From the NCBI GenBank assembly GCA_934446355.1, contig CAKSEC010000003.1, positions 157,544 to 221,543 of the forward strand: DNA of 64,000 nucleotides. Reading direction: 5' to 3'. The translations under genes and the position numbers were made by a program. The notes below the pieces were generated by a model that made no database searches, was not told where the DNA came from, and was given only the letters and a program-made list of their open reading frames with translations. Source of the DNA: an uncultured Oscillospiraceae bacterium (GTDB lineage Bacteria > Bacillota > Clostridia > Oscillospirales > Ruminococcaceae). Positions 40,743-47,693 of the stretch are shown piece by piece. Each line of letters starts with the position of its first letter. Within the stretch, counting starts at the first letter, position 1.

Positions 40743-41495
40743 TTATTTTTTATGCCTGTTCAGTCCCGCTGCGTCACGGAGGATAGCGGCGATATGCTCC
40801 ATTCGGCTTTTCGACAGAGTTTCGCCCCGATCGTATTCCCTGAGGTATTCCAGCAGCTCTGCACTGTCGCTGCATACGTAGTCGTTCTCCCTGAGCGAAA
40901 GCTTCAGGCGGGCGTTCGGCGACGAGAAATACAGTACGGAGTCTATCCACACGTTCTCGCCGGCTGCGGTCAGAATGCTCTTTACTATGTCACGCTGACG
41001 GCGCATTTGCTTGACGGGGTTGTCCATCTGCGTTTCTGTCACCTTGCCGTCACGGTAGTGCTTGCGCTGGGTCCACTTCTCGTCGTTCCAGCTTCCGCTT
41101 ATCGTTCCGGAGTGGTTCTTGACCTCAATGATTATTACGCCGGAGTGGTTGATTATCAGCATATCCAGTTCCGAGCGCCCACGCTTGTACCTGACGGGAA
41201 GATTGTGAAAGACTATATTTGTCCCGTGCAGCTTTTTTACTGTGCGGAACAAGTGCCGCTCGCCCTTTACGCCGGAGTTGAGAACGCCGTACCATCTCGC
41301 CAGAAAGGCATAGGCAACGTTGCACAGGAATATCAGAATGATGAATACTGCCGCAACGATCGGGGTCTGGTAAAGCTTCTGCCAGACGAAGAATATTAGC
41401 AGCAGCACCGGCATCACGCCCATGACTACCTGTGCAATGAACAGTCCCTTGACCTTTTTGGTGTTGACATTCTTTCCACGGATTATCTTGTTCAT
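40743..41495 (-). CDS. Membrane-anchored NERD-domain protein
   Basis: This is a 250-residue protein with two N-terminal membrane helices (about 19-39 and 46-66), then a NERD (nuclease-related) domain. It starts GVKGERHLFRTVKKL with the core SELDMLIINHSGVIIIEVKNHSG, which has the D..ExK arrangement of restriction-type nucleases, and continues with NPVKQMRRQRDIVKSIL. Function of membrane NERD proteins is unsettled; nucleic-acid cleavage at the membrane has been proposed. It is 30 bases downstream of ychF on the same strand. Confidence 0.88.
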   Translation of the reverse strand: MNKIIRGKNVNTKKVKGLFIAQVVMGVMPVLLLIFFVWQKLYQTPIVAAVFIILIFLCNVAYAFLARWYGVLNSGVKGERHLFRTVKKLHGTNIVFHNLPVRYKRGRSELDMLIINHSGVIIIEVKNHSGTISGSWNDEKWTQRKHYRDGKVTETQMDNPVKQMRRQRDIVKSILTAAGENVWIDSVLYFSSPNARLKLSLRENDYVCSDSAELLEYLREYDRGETLSKSRMEHIAAILRDAAGLNRHKK

Positions 41496-41525
41496 CGGTA
41501 CCTCGCAGCGTTGGTCAGCGTCGCA

Positions 41526-42620
41526 TCATACATTGAACCGGAACAGCGTGACGTCGCCGTCCTGCATTACGTAGTCCTTGCCCTCAAGACGAACAAGACC
41601 CTTTTCCTTTGCAGCAGCCATGCTTCCGGCAGCCATGAGGTCGCTGAATGCGACTATCTCAGCACGGATAAAGCCCTTTTCAAAGTCGGTGTGTATCTTT
41701 CCGGCAGCCTGCGGAGCCTTTGTGCCCTTGGTTATGGTCCATGCCCTGACTTCCTGAGGACCTGCGGTGAGGTAGGAGATAAGTCCCAGCAGACGATAGC
41801 CGGTCTTGATTATTCTGGCAAGGCCGGAGCTTTCAAGGTGCATATCTTCAAGGAACAGTGCTTTGTCCTCATCGCTCATGCCGGAAATTTCCGCCTCTAT
41901 CTGCGCACAAATCGGCAGCACCTCGGCGTTTTCTTCCTTGGCTATTGCGCATACCGCCTGATATTCGGGGTTGCTGTTAATATCGCCGGTGAAGTCTGAT
42001 TCTGACAGGTTTGCGGCGTATATTACGGGCTTGTTGGACAGCAGGGGGGTGTCCTTTATCATTGCACGCTCGTCGTCGGTGAACGGATAGCTTCTTGCGG
42101 ACTTGCCGTTCATCAGGTGCTCGTGCAGCGCTTCAAGGAACTCGACCTCGCCTTGCAGGCTCTTGTCGCCTTTCATGAGTTTCTTTGTGCGGTCTATGCG
42201 GCGCTCAAGTATCTCGATATCAGAGAATATCAGTTCCAGATTGATGGTTTCGATATCCCTTGCTGCGCCGATACTGCCGTCCACGTGAATGATGTTGTCG
42301 TCCTGAAAGCAGCGTACAACGTGAACGATGGCGTCCACCTCGCGGATATTGGACAGGAACTTGTTGCCAAGACCCTCGCCCTTTGACGCTCCCTTAACAA
42401 GACCTGCGATATCCACAAATTCAAGCGTTGCGGGCGTGAACTTTTCAGGGTCATACATTTTGGCAAGTTCGTCCAGACGCTCGTCCGGAACGGATACAAT
42501 GCCCACATTCGGCTCTATCGTGCAGAACGGGTAGTTGGCGGATTCCGCCCCCGCATTAGTCAGTGCGTTGAAAAGAGTACTTTTGCCGACATTCGGCAGA
42601 CCTACCATGCCTAATTTCAT
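41526..42620 (-). CDS. ychF: Redox-regulated ribosome-associated ATPase YchF
   Basis: This 364-residue Obg-family nucleotidase prefers ATP. It has G1 GLPNVGKSTLFNALT, the switch region VDIAGLVKGASKGEGLGNKFLSNIREVDAIVHVVRCF, the NLSESDF adenine-specific region in place of NKxD, and the C-terminal TGS-type end (AWTITKGTKAPQAAGKIHTDFEKGFIRAEI). The frame is open to 42653, but AGAGGAGA lies 9 bases before the ATG at 42620, giving the family's normal length. Promoter at 42667-42695. Confidence 0.97.
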   Translation of the reverse strand: MKLGMVGLPNVGKSTLFNALTNAGAESANYPFCTIEPNVGIVSVPDERLDELAKMYDPEKFTPATLEFVDIAGLVKGASKGEGLGNKFLSNIREVDAIVHVVRCFQDDNIIHVDGSIGAARDIETINLELIFSDIEILERRIDRTKKLMKGDKSLQGEVEFLEALHEHLMNGKSARSYPFTDDERAMIKDTPLLSNKPVIYAANLSESDFTGDINSNPEYQAVCAIAKEENAEVLPICAQIEAEISGMSDEDKALFLEDMHLESSGLARIIKTGYRLLGLISYLTAGPQEVRAWTITKGTKAPQAAGKIHTDFEKGFIRAEIVAFSDLMAAGSMAAAKEKGLVRLEGKDYVMQDGDVTLFRFNV

Positions 42621-42666
42621 TTCAGAAATTCTCCTCTTGATATTATTCGTCAAAAACGTTTATCTT

Positions 42667-42695
42667 ATTGTATCACTTTCGTGAGTATTTTGCAA
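42667..42695 (-). promoter_or_regulatory. Sigma-A promoter of ychF
   Basis: On the minus strand TTGCAA (42695-42690), a 17-base spacer and TACAAT (42672-42667). Confidence 0.78.
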
Positions 42696-42727
42696 GTAAT
42701 ATTTGCTTCTGCTAACTGCTTTTATGC

Positions 42728-42764
42728 AAAAAAATATCCGGAACGCTTGTCAGGCATTCCGGAT
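42728..42764 (-). terminator. Intrinsic terminator after rsmA
   Basis: On the minus strand ATCCGGAA (42764-42757) pairs with TTCCGGAT (42743-42736), followed by ATTTTTTTGC. It lies 11 bases past the rsmA stop. Confidence 0.85.
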
Positions 42765-42774
42765 AGGGTGCGTT

Positions 42775-43629
42775 TTATCTTGCTATTGCTTTGTCCGTCA
42801 GAAGTGCGAACTGCTCCAGAGTGAGCTCCTCCGCTCTTGCGGTGGGCTTTATTCCGCAGGCTTCCATCATTGCGGAAAGTTCCTGCTTTGGTATGCCGAG
42901 TTCGCCTGAAAGGGGGTTTGCTATCTGCTTTCTGCGCTGCGAGAATGCCGAGCGTATAATTCGGAACATCAGCCGTTCCCATTGCTCTGACCTGCCGGAA
43001 TGCGGCTTTATGTCGAGCCTTATGACTGCGCTGTCAACGTTCGGCGACGGCATGAAGCTTCCTCTGCCGACCTTGAACAGCAGTTCGGGTTTGCTGTAGT
43101 ATGATACGGCGCAGGAGATAGCTCCGCAGTCGCGGGTGCCGGGTCTTGCGCATATGCGGTCGGCGGCTTCCTTCTGCACCATGACGGTCATTGCGGACAC
43201 CGGCAGCCGGCTTTCAAGCACCCTCATTATTACAGGGGAGGTGATGTAATACGGCAGATTTGCGCACACCACGACCTCCATTCCTGCCGCTTTTTCGGCT
43301 AGGAGGGCGGCGAGGTCGGTTTCCATCACGTCTGCGAACACTATTTCAACGTTGTCATAGTCTGCGAGCGTTTCCTCAAGGATCGGCTTCAGGGAGGTGT
43401 CTATCTCCACGGCAACGACCTTGCTGCAGCGTTCGGCAAGTTCCTTTGTGAGAACGCCCACGCCCGTGCCTATTTCAAGCGCGCATACGCCGGAGCGTGC
43501 GCCGCCCATTTCCGCAATGCGGGGACATACGGACGGGTTGACCAGAAAGTTCTGACCGAGCGATTTTGTGAAAGAAAAGCCGTGGCGTTCAAACAGTTCT
43601 TTTATAACTCCGATATTGGTAAGTTCCAT
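42775..43629 (-). CDS. rsmA: 16S rRNA dimethyladenosine transferase (KsgA)
   Basis: This 284-residue enzyme methylates A1518 and A1519 in the 3' end of 16S rRNA. It shows HGFSFTKSLGQNFLVNP, the SAM site ALEIGTGVGVLTKELAE, and the catalytic NLPYYITSPVIM (N-[L/I]-PY). An upstream in-frame stretch to 43770 lies inside the deaminase gene. The ATG at 43629 overlaps the deaminase stop (TGATG) and gives the family length, so it is the start. Confidence 0.96.
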   Translation of the reverse strand: MELTNIGVIKELFERHGFSFTKSLGQNFLVNPSVCPRIAEMGGARSGVCALEIGTGVGVLTKELAERCSKVVAVEIDTSLKPILEETLADYDNVEIVFADVMETDLAALLAEKAAGMEVVVCANLPYYITSPVIMRVLESRLPVSAMTVMVQKEAADRICARPGTRDCGAISCAVSYYSKPELLFKVGRGSFMPSPNVDSAVIRLDIKPHSGRSEQWERLMFRIIRSAFSQRRKQIANPLSGELGIPKQELSAMMEACGIKPTARAEELTLEQFALLTDKAIAR

Positions 43630-44117
43630 CAATATCCCTCGCTGCCGTTCAGGCTCTCGTCGTTGTCCACCCATTCGCTGACAGATATCATGCGGTATTC
43701 GGACTGACCCGTTCGGATATACACGCGCTCTATTCCGGCGTTGATTATCTGCCGCTTGCACATGGAGCACGGCTCGACGTCGCCGTAAAGCTGACCGGTC
43801 TTTGCGTCAAGGCAGGCAAGGTAAAGCTCCGAGCCTATCATATCGTGGCGGGACGCGCTTATTATACAGTTGGCTTCAGCGTGGACCGAGCGGCACAGTT
43901 CATAGCGCTGCCCCTTGGGGACGTTCAGACGTTCCCGCATACATTCGCCGATGTCCGAGCAGTTTTTCCTGCCCCTCGGCGCGCCGTTGTAGCCGGTGGC
44001 GATTATCTCGTCGTTCTTGACGATTATTGCGCCGAAATTGCGCCTCAGGCAGGTCCCTCTTTCAGCGACAGTCTGGGAGATGTCGAGATAGTAATTGATC
44101 TTGTCACGTCTTTCCAT
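43629..44117 (-). CDS. Deoxycytidylate (dCMP) deaminase family protein
   Basis: This 162-residue zinc deaminase has HAEANCIISASR with the catalytic HAE and VEPCSMCKRQIINAG with the PCxxC ligands; a further cysteine/histidine set GRKNCSDIGECMRERLNVPKGQRYELC is typical of dCMP deaminase/ComEB. It converts dCMP to dUMP for thymidylate synthesis. It is coupled to rsmA downstream and follows the TPR gene by 24 bases. Confidence 0.92.
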   Translation of the reverse strand: MERRDKINYYLDISQTVAERGTCLRRNFGAIIVKNDEIIATGYNGAPRGRKNCSDIGECMRERLNVPKGQRYELCRSVHAEANCIISASRHDMIGSELYLACLDAKTGQLYGDVEPCSMCKRQIINAGIERVYIRTGQSEYRMISVSEWVDNDESLNGSEGY

Positions 44118-44141
44118 GTCGGCCGCCTTTCAAGCTTCGTG

Positions 44142-44537
44142 TCATCTGTGGTTCTTTCTGGACTGTCTGGCGATGAAGCCCTTGTTCTGCTGGGGCTTCG
44201 GTACTAACGGAACATCTCCGGGGCGCTTTGCTGCACGGGCGGGCTGCTCAGGCATTTCCGGCAGCTTTCCGTCGAGTGCGTCAAGGTAGGTCTGGGAGAT
44301 ATGGCGCTGTTTATCAAGGCTGTTGGTTTCGTCGCAGTAGTCGAGTACCTTGTTGAATTCCTCGCGTGCTTCGTCATGCTTGCCTATATTGGCGTAAAGC
44401 TCGCCCAGCACGCAGCGATACTGAAACTCCTCAGCGTTGCCCTCTTCCTTTTCGATGGCGTTCATCAGGTGCTTGACCGCCTTGTCATAGCTGCCCATGT
44501 CGATATATCTCAGCGCAGCTTCAAATTCAATATTCAT
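44142..44537 (-). CDS. Small TPR-repeat protein
   Basis: This 131-residue protein has two or three tetratricopeptide repeats in residues 3-80 (FEAALRYIDMGSYDKAVKHLMNAI, YRCVLGELYANIGKHDEAREEFNKVL), then a basic, proline-rich tail (PARAAKRPGDVPLVPKPQQNKGF). No enzymatic domain. It is first gene of the TPR-dCMP deaminase-rsmA operon, driven by a strong promoter at 44574-44602. It may be a scaffold; no specific partner can be named. Confidence 0.78.
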   Translation of the reverse strand: MNIEFEAALRYIDMGSYDKAVKHLMNAIEKEEGNAEEFQYRCVLGELYANIGKHDEAREEFNKVLDYCDETNSLDKQRHISQTYLDALDGKLPEMPEQPARAAKRPGDVPLVPKPQQNKGFIARQSRKNHR

Positions 44538-44573
44538 GGTTATCCACCTTTCAAATAAAAATATTCTGCTTCT

Positions 44574-44602
44574 ATTGTATCATAAACGCAGTGATTTGTC
44601 AA
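44574..44602 (-). promoter_or_regulatory. Sigma-A promoter of the TPR-deaminase-rsmA operon
   Basis: On the minus strand consensus TTGACA (44602-44597), a 17-base spacer and TACAAT (44579-44574). Confidence 0.85.
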
Positions 44603-44708
44603 AACCTTTTTTATTATGAGCAAAAAATACCTATAAAAATAAAACAATACAAATCTTTCTGCCTGAGTGTGACAGTATTCACTTCCTTTTTATGGTAATA
44701 TATACCTG

Positions 44709-44780
44709 CAGCGGAAAACGCCGGGTCGTTCCTGTGAAGGTACTGCTTCATCTTGCATAAGAAGGCTCAGCGTTCCGCTG
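44709..44780. repeat. Inverted repeat next to hairpin repeat copy C
   Basis: CAGCGGAA (44709-44716) pairs with TTCCGCTG (44773-44780) around a 56-base interior with a smaller TGAAG/CTTCA hairpin. It directly abuts copy C at 44782. Nothing else recognisable is seen in 44603-44708. Confidence 0.5.
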
Positions 44781-44781
44781 C

Positions 44782-44954
44782 CAGACCGGCTATAAGTCCT
44801 CATCTTCGTCGTCACCAAACCAACGACAGGCACAAACACGATGTTTGTGCCGCTGTCCCCAAAGCCCGACACGATGTCGGGCAACTAAGGGCAGCCTGCA
44901 CAAAGCCTAGTCGTTGGTTTGGTTCCTAGAATCTGAGGACTTCTAGCCGGTCTG
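44782..44954 (+). repeat. Dispersed hairpin repeat, copy C (173 bp = 105 + one 68-bp unit)
   Basis: Ends CAGACCGGCTATAAGTCCTC and GAGGACTTCTAGCCGGTCTG form the outer stem; compared with copy D, the five differing bases of one end are matched in the other. The inner arms ACCAAACCAACGAC and GTCGTTGGTTTGGT are perfectly complementary. The central loop holds one 68-bp unit (44830-44897) with two hairpins, GCACAAAC/GTTTGTGC and GCCCGACA/TGTCGGGC. Located between the TPR operon promoter and spoIIE; 44955-45098 beyond it contains no clear promoter. Confidence 0.88.
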
Positions 44955-45098
44955 GACACTTACTTAAATCTTGAAAATGTACTTAATGAATAAGCTGACC
45001 TTAAGAATTAAGGAAAAAGATATGTAAAGCACGTATACTGTGTGTACTGTATCTGCAAAGCCTGTTCGGCGGGGTCTGAAATAGAAAGGAAGTTGAAT

Positions 45099-47348
45099 AT
45101 GTCAGAGAGGGCTGCTGTATTGCAGCAAAGGACAGCAAGAACAAAAAGCGTGAATATCACGGCGGCTGCGCTGTGGGCTTCCGCCGGACTGCTGATGGAA
45201 CTTGGGGCGGGGACGGCGTGCGTTGGCTCGTCTGCGCTGGCGGCAGGAGTAAGCGGCAGCGGCAGCTTATGGGTGTATGCGGGCGGAGCGGTCGGCGCAC
45301 TGCTGCACGGCTTTCCGGACGGATTCAGGGGGCTTGGGTCGCTGGCTGTGGTGCTTGCGGGAAAGCTGATACCGAGCGTAAAGAGCCTGCGAGTCCGATG
45401 TATAGTGCAGGGCTTTATTGCGGCGGCAGCGGCGTTTTTCCCTGCCTGCTCGGAATATGGCAGCCCGTCGCTGCTGCTTTCGGGAATGATATCTGCGGTC
45501 ACTGCGGGAGCGTTTGCCGCCTGCGTTATGCTTCTTCAGGACAGGCTGACGGTGAGGGGCTTCGACCCGGCGGACGGCGGCGACTGCGCCCTTGCGGCGG
45601 CAGCGGCGGGTATCGCTTTTATGACGCTCGGCAGGCTTGATTACCCGCCGTGCAATATCGGCAGACTGCTTGCGGGCTTCCTGCTGCTTGCTGCGACTGA
45701 ACGCCGCGGGACTGCGGGGGGAGCGGTGCTGGGCATTCCGGCGGTGTTCGGTCTGTGCGTATCGGGGGCGGCTGACCCTGCGGGCGCAGCGGCGATATGT
45801 ATTGCGGCGCTGATGAGCTGCCTGCTTGGCAGATACGGCAGGATAACGCGTGCGGTCGGATTCTTGTTCTTCGGCTGCTGCGGAATGCTCGCAGGCGGCG
45901 TAACGTCTGATTCGTGGCGGGTATTTGCGGAACTTGCGGCTGCAGGTGCGGCTTATGTATTCATTCCGCTGAACAAACTGGGCGCAGGTCAGCCGGAGGA
46001 CGTCAGCGGCTCTAATGCCGCAAAGATGGTCAGGGAGCGGCTGTGCTTTGCCGCAAATGCGCTTTCCGGAGTAAATTCGGGACTGGAAGCCACGGCTGAT
46101 ACGCTTGACAGGCGGTATTCCGCAAATCTTGCGCAGGTGGCGGATAAGGCTGCGGATAAGGTCTGCAGGAACTGCCCTAATAATATGGTGTGCTGGGGAC
46201 AGAAATACGAACTGTTCCACGGCGAATTCAACCGGCTGGTAAAGCAGCTTCGCAGCGGCGGAGAACTTTCAGAGCAGTCAATGTCCCCGCAGGCGGCGGC
46301 TGAGTGTATCGACCGTGCGGGAGTGGTGCGGGGGATACGCCGTGCATATGAGCAGTACCTGATGTCGGCGGGAGGACAGCAGCGGATAAAGGAACTGCGC
46401 AGGATATACACGGGTCAGCTTGAATGCTTCAGCGAGATACTCAGCGATATGGGGAGCGCAGCGGGCAGGATACGTCAGGGCAGCCGCACTGCAGAGCGCA
46501 GGGCGGAAAAGGTACTCTCGGAATGCGGACTTGACCGCCCGTCGGCATTCGTGACGTTCGGAAAGGGCGGCAGAATGCGGCTCGAAGCTTATGGCGGCGG
46601 CGAACTTAACGCAGACCGTGAATACCTCGGAGAACTGCTGATACGTGCGCTGGGCAGGGAACTTGACCTGCCTGAGGTCAGCGTATGCGGGGGGAGAGTG
46701 CGCGTCACTGCGGCTCAGAGGGCGGTCTTTTCCGCAGAGATAGGCTCGTGCCAGCTTTGCAGGGGGAAAAATCGGGTCTGCGGCGACTGCTTCGACAGCT
46801 TCACCGACCCCTCCGGCGCATTGTATATGATACTGTCGGACGGAATGGGCAGCGGCAGCAGGGCGAGGATAGATTCCGCGCTTGCGTGCAGCATGATGTC
46901 AAGGCTGCTGAAAAGCGGGATATCGCTTCCGGCTGCGCTGGAAACCGTGAACACCTCGCTGATGGTGAAATCCGCAGACGAGAGCTACGCCACGCTCGAC
47001 ATCTGCAGAATAGACCTCAACACCGGCGAATGCGTAATATACAAGGCGGGCGCTGCGGCAAGCTACATAAGGTGCTCGGACAGGCTGGTCAGGGCTTCGC
47101 TGTCCTCGCCGCCTGCCGGTTCAGGGGGTAAGGTGACTGTTCCTGCGCAGAAATTCCTTGTGTCTGCGGGGGATATGATAATCATGACGACTGACGGCGC
47201 GGCGCTCGACGAAGAGTGGCTCACAAGGGAACTTTCCGGTCACAGCACTCCGCAGGAACTTTCTGAGCGGATAGCATATGCCGCACGCACCGCCGAAAAC
47301 GGAAGGGAGGACGATATCACGATAATCGCGGTGAGTATTGGGAGGTGA
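45099..47348 (+). CDS. spoIIE: Stage II sporulation protein E (SpoIIE) phosphatase
   Basis: This is a 749-residue protein with about ten N-terminal membrane helices (residues about 20-300), a central region (about 310-530), and a C-terminal PP2C-type serine phosphatase. Phosphatase metal residues lie in ILSDGMGSGSRA (D581), MTTDGA and GREDDIT (D738/D739). SpoIIE dephosphorylates SpoIIAA to activate sigma-F in the forespore. CRNCPNNMVCWGQKYELF is a cysteine motif typical of clostridial SpoIIE. The frame is open from 45042, but GAAAGGAAG precedes the ATG at 45099. No promoter or Spo0A box was confirmed upstream. Confidence 0.95.
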   Translation: MSERAAVLQQRTARTKSVNITAAALWASAGLLMELGAGTACVGSSALAAGVSGSGSLWVYAGGAVGALLHGFPDGFRGLGSLAVVLAGKLIPSVKSLRVRCIVQGFIAAAAAFFPACSEYGSPSLLLSGMISAVTAGAFAACVMLLQDRLTVRGFDPADGGDCALAAAAAGIAFMTLGRLDYPPCNIGRLLAGFLLLAATERRGTAGGAVLGIPAVFGLCVSGAADPAGAAAICIAALMSCLLGRYGRITRAVGFLFFGCCGMLAGGVTSDSWRVFAELAAAGAAYVFIPLNKLGAGQPEDVSGSNAAKMVRERLCFAANALSGVNSGLEATADTLDRRYSANLAQVADKAADKVCRNCPNNMVCWGQKYELFHGEFNRLVKQLRSGGELSEQSMSPQAAAECIDRAGVVRGIRRAYEQYLMSAGGQQRIKELRRIYTGQLECFSEILSDMGSAAGRIRQGSRTAERRAEKVLSECGLDRPSAFVTFGKGGRMRLEAYGGGELNADREYLGELLIRALGRELDLPEVSVCGGRVRVTAAQRAVFSAEIGSCQLCRGKNRVCGDCFDSFTDPSGALYMILSDGMGSGSRARIDSALACSMMSRLLKSGISLPAALETVNTSLMVKSADESYATLDICRIDLNTGECVIYKAGAAASYIRCSDRLVRASLSSPPAGSGGKVTVPAQKFLVSAGDMIIMTTDGAALDEEWLTRELSGHSTPQELSERIAYAARTAENGREDDITIIAVSIGR

Positions 47349-47368
47349 CCGACTTTCATCAAGCTGAG

Positions 47369-47398
47369 GGGGCTGTATATGATATGCAGCCCCTTTTT
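47369..47398 (+). terminator. Intrinsic terminator after spoIIE
   Basis: GGGGCTG (47369-47375) pairs with CAGCCCC (47387-47393), extended by T/A pairs in the loop, and is followed by TTTTT. Confidence 0.8.
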
Positions 47399-47556
47399 GC
47401 TGTCAGATAATGGGTTTGTGGAATCGTTTTACTGGAACATACAGGATTTGATCTGCTCATGATGTATCGTTTACATACTGTTGAAAAACCTATGTGAATA
47501 GTGCACAAATCGGTGCCTGAGAAAATAGCTAAAAACATGAAAAACCAACAAAACTA

Positions 47557-47585
47557 TTGAAAAAAAATAGGCGTTGTGGTACAAT
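47557..47585 (+). promoter_or_regulatory. Sigma-A promoter of the glgBCD operon
   Basis: TTGAAA (47557-47562), a 17-base spacer and TACAAT (47580-47585). The leader of about 100 bases folds CGCCGC (47603-47608) with GCGGCG (47635-47640). A GTGCACAA site lies 50 bases upstream at 47501-47508. I see nothing else in 47399-47556. Confidence 0.78.
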
Positions 47586-47693
47586 AAGTACAAGGATTGA
47601 TTCGCCGCAGACGGGATTTTTGTTTATTTTTTGAGCGGCGGTATTACTGCATTGTATTTCAACACCATAGAATAAAGACAGGAGGTCTTTTGA

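Noticed and set aside
43630..43770. 47-codon upstream extension of rsmA
   Set aside because: It overlaps the dCMP deaminase in another frame; the TGATG junction at 43629 gives the standard KsgA length.
44941..45098. Sigma-H or Spo0A-controlled promoter for spoIIE
   Set aside because: AAGGAAAAA resembles a sigma-H -35, but no matching -10 lies at the right spacing and no TGTCGAA box is present.
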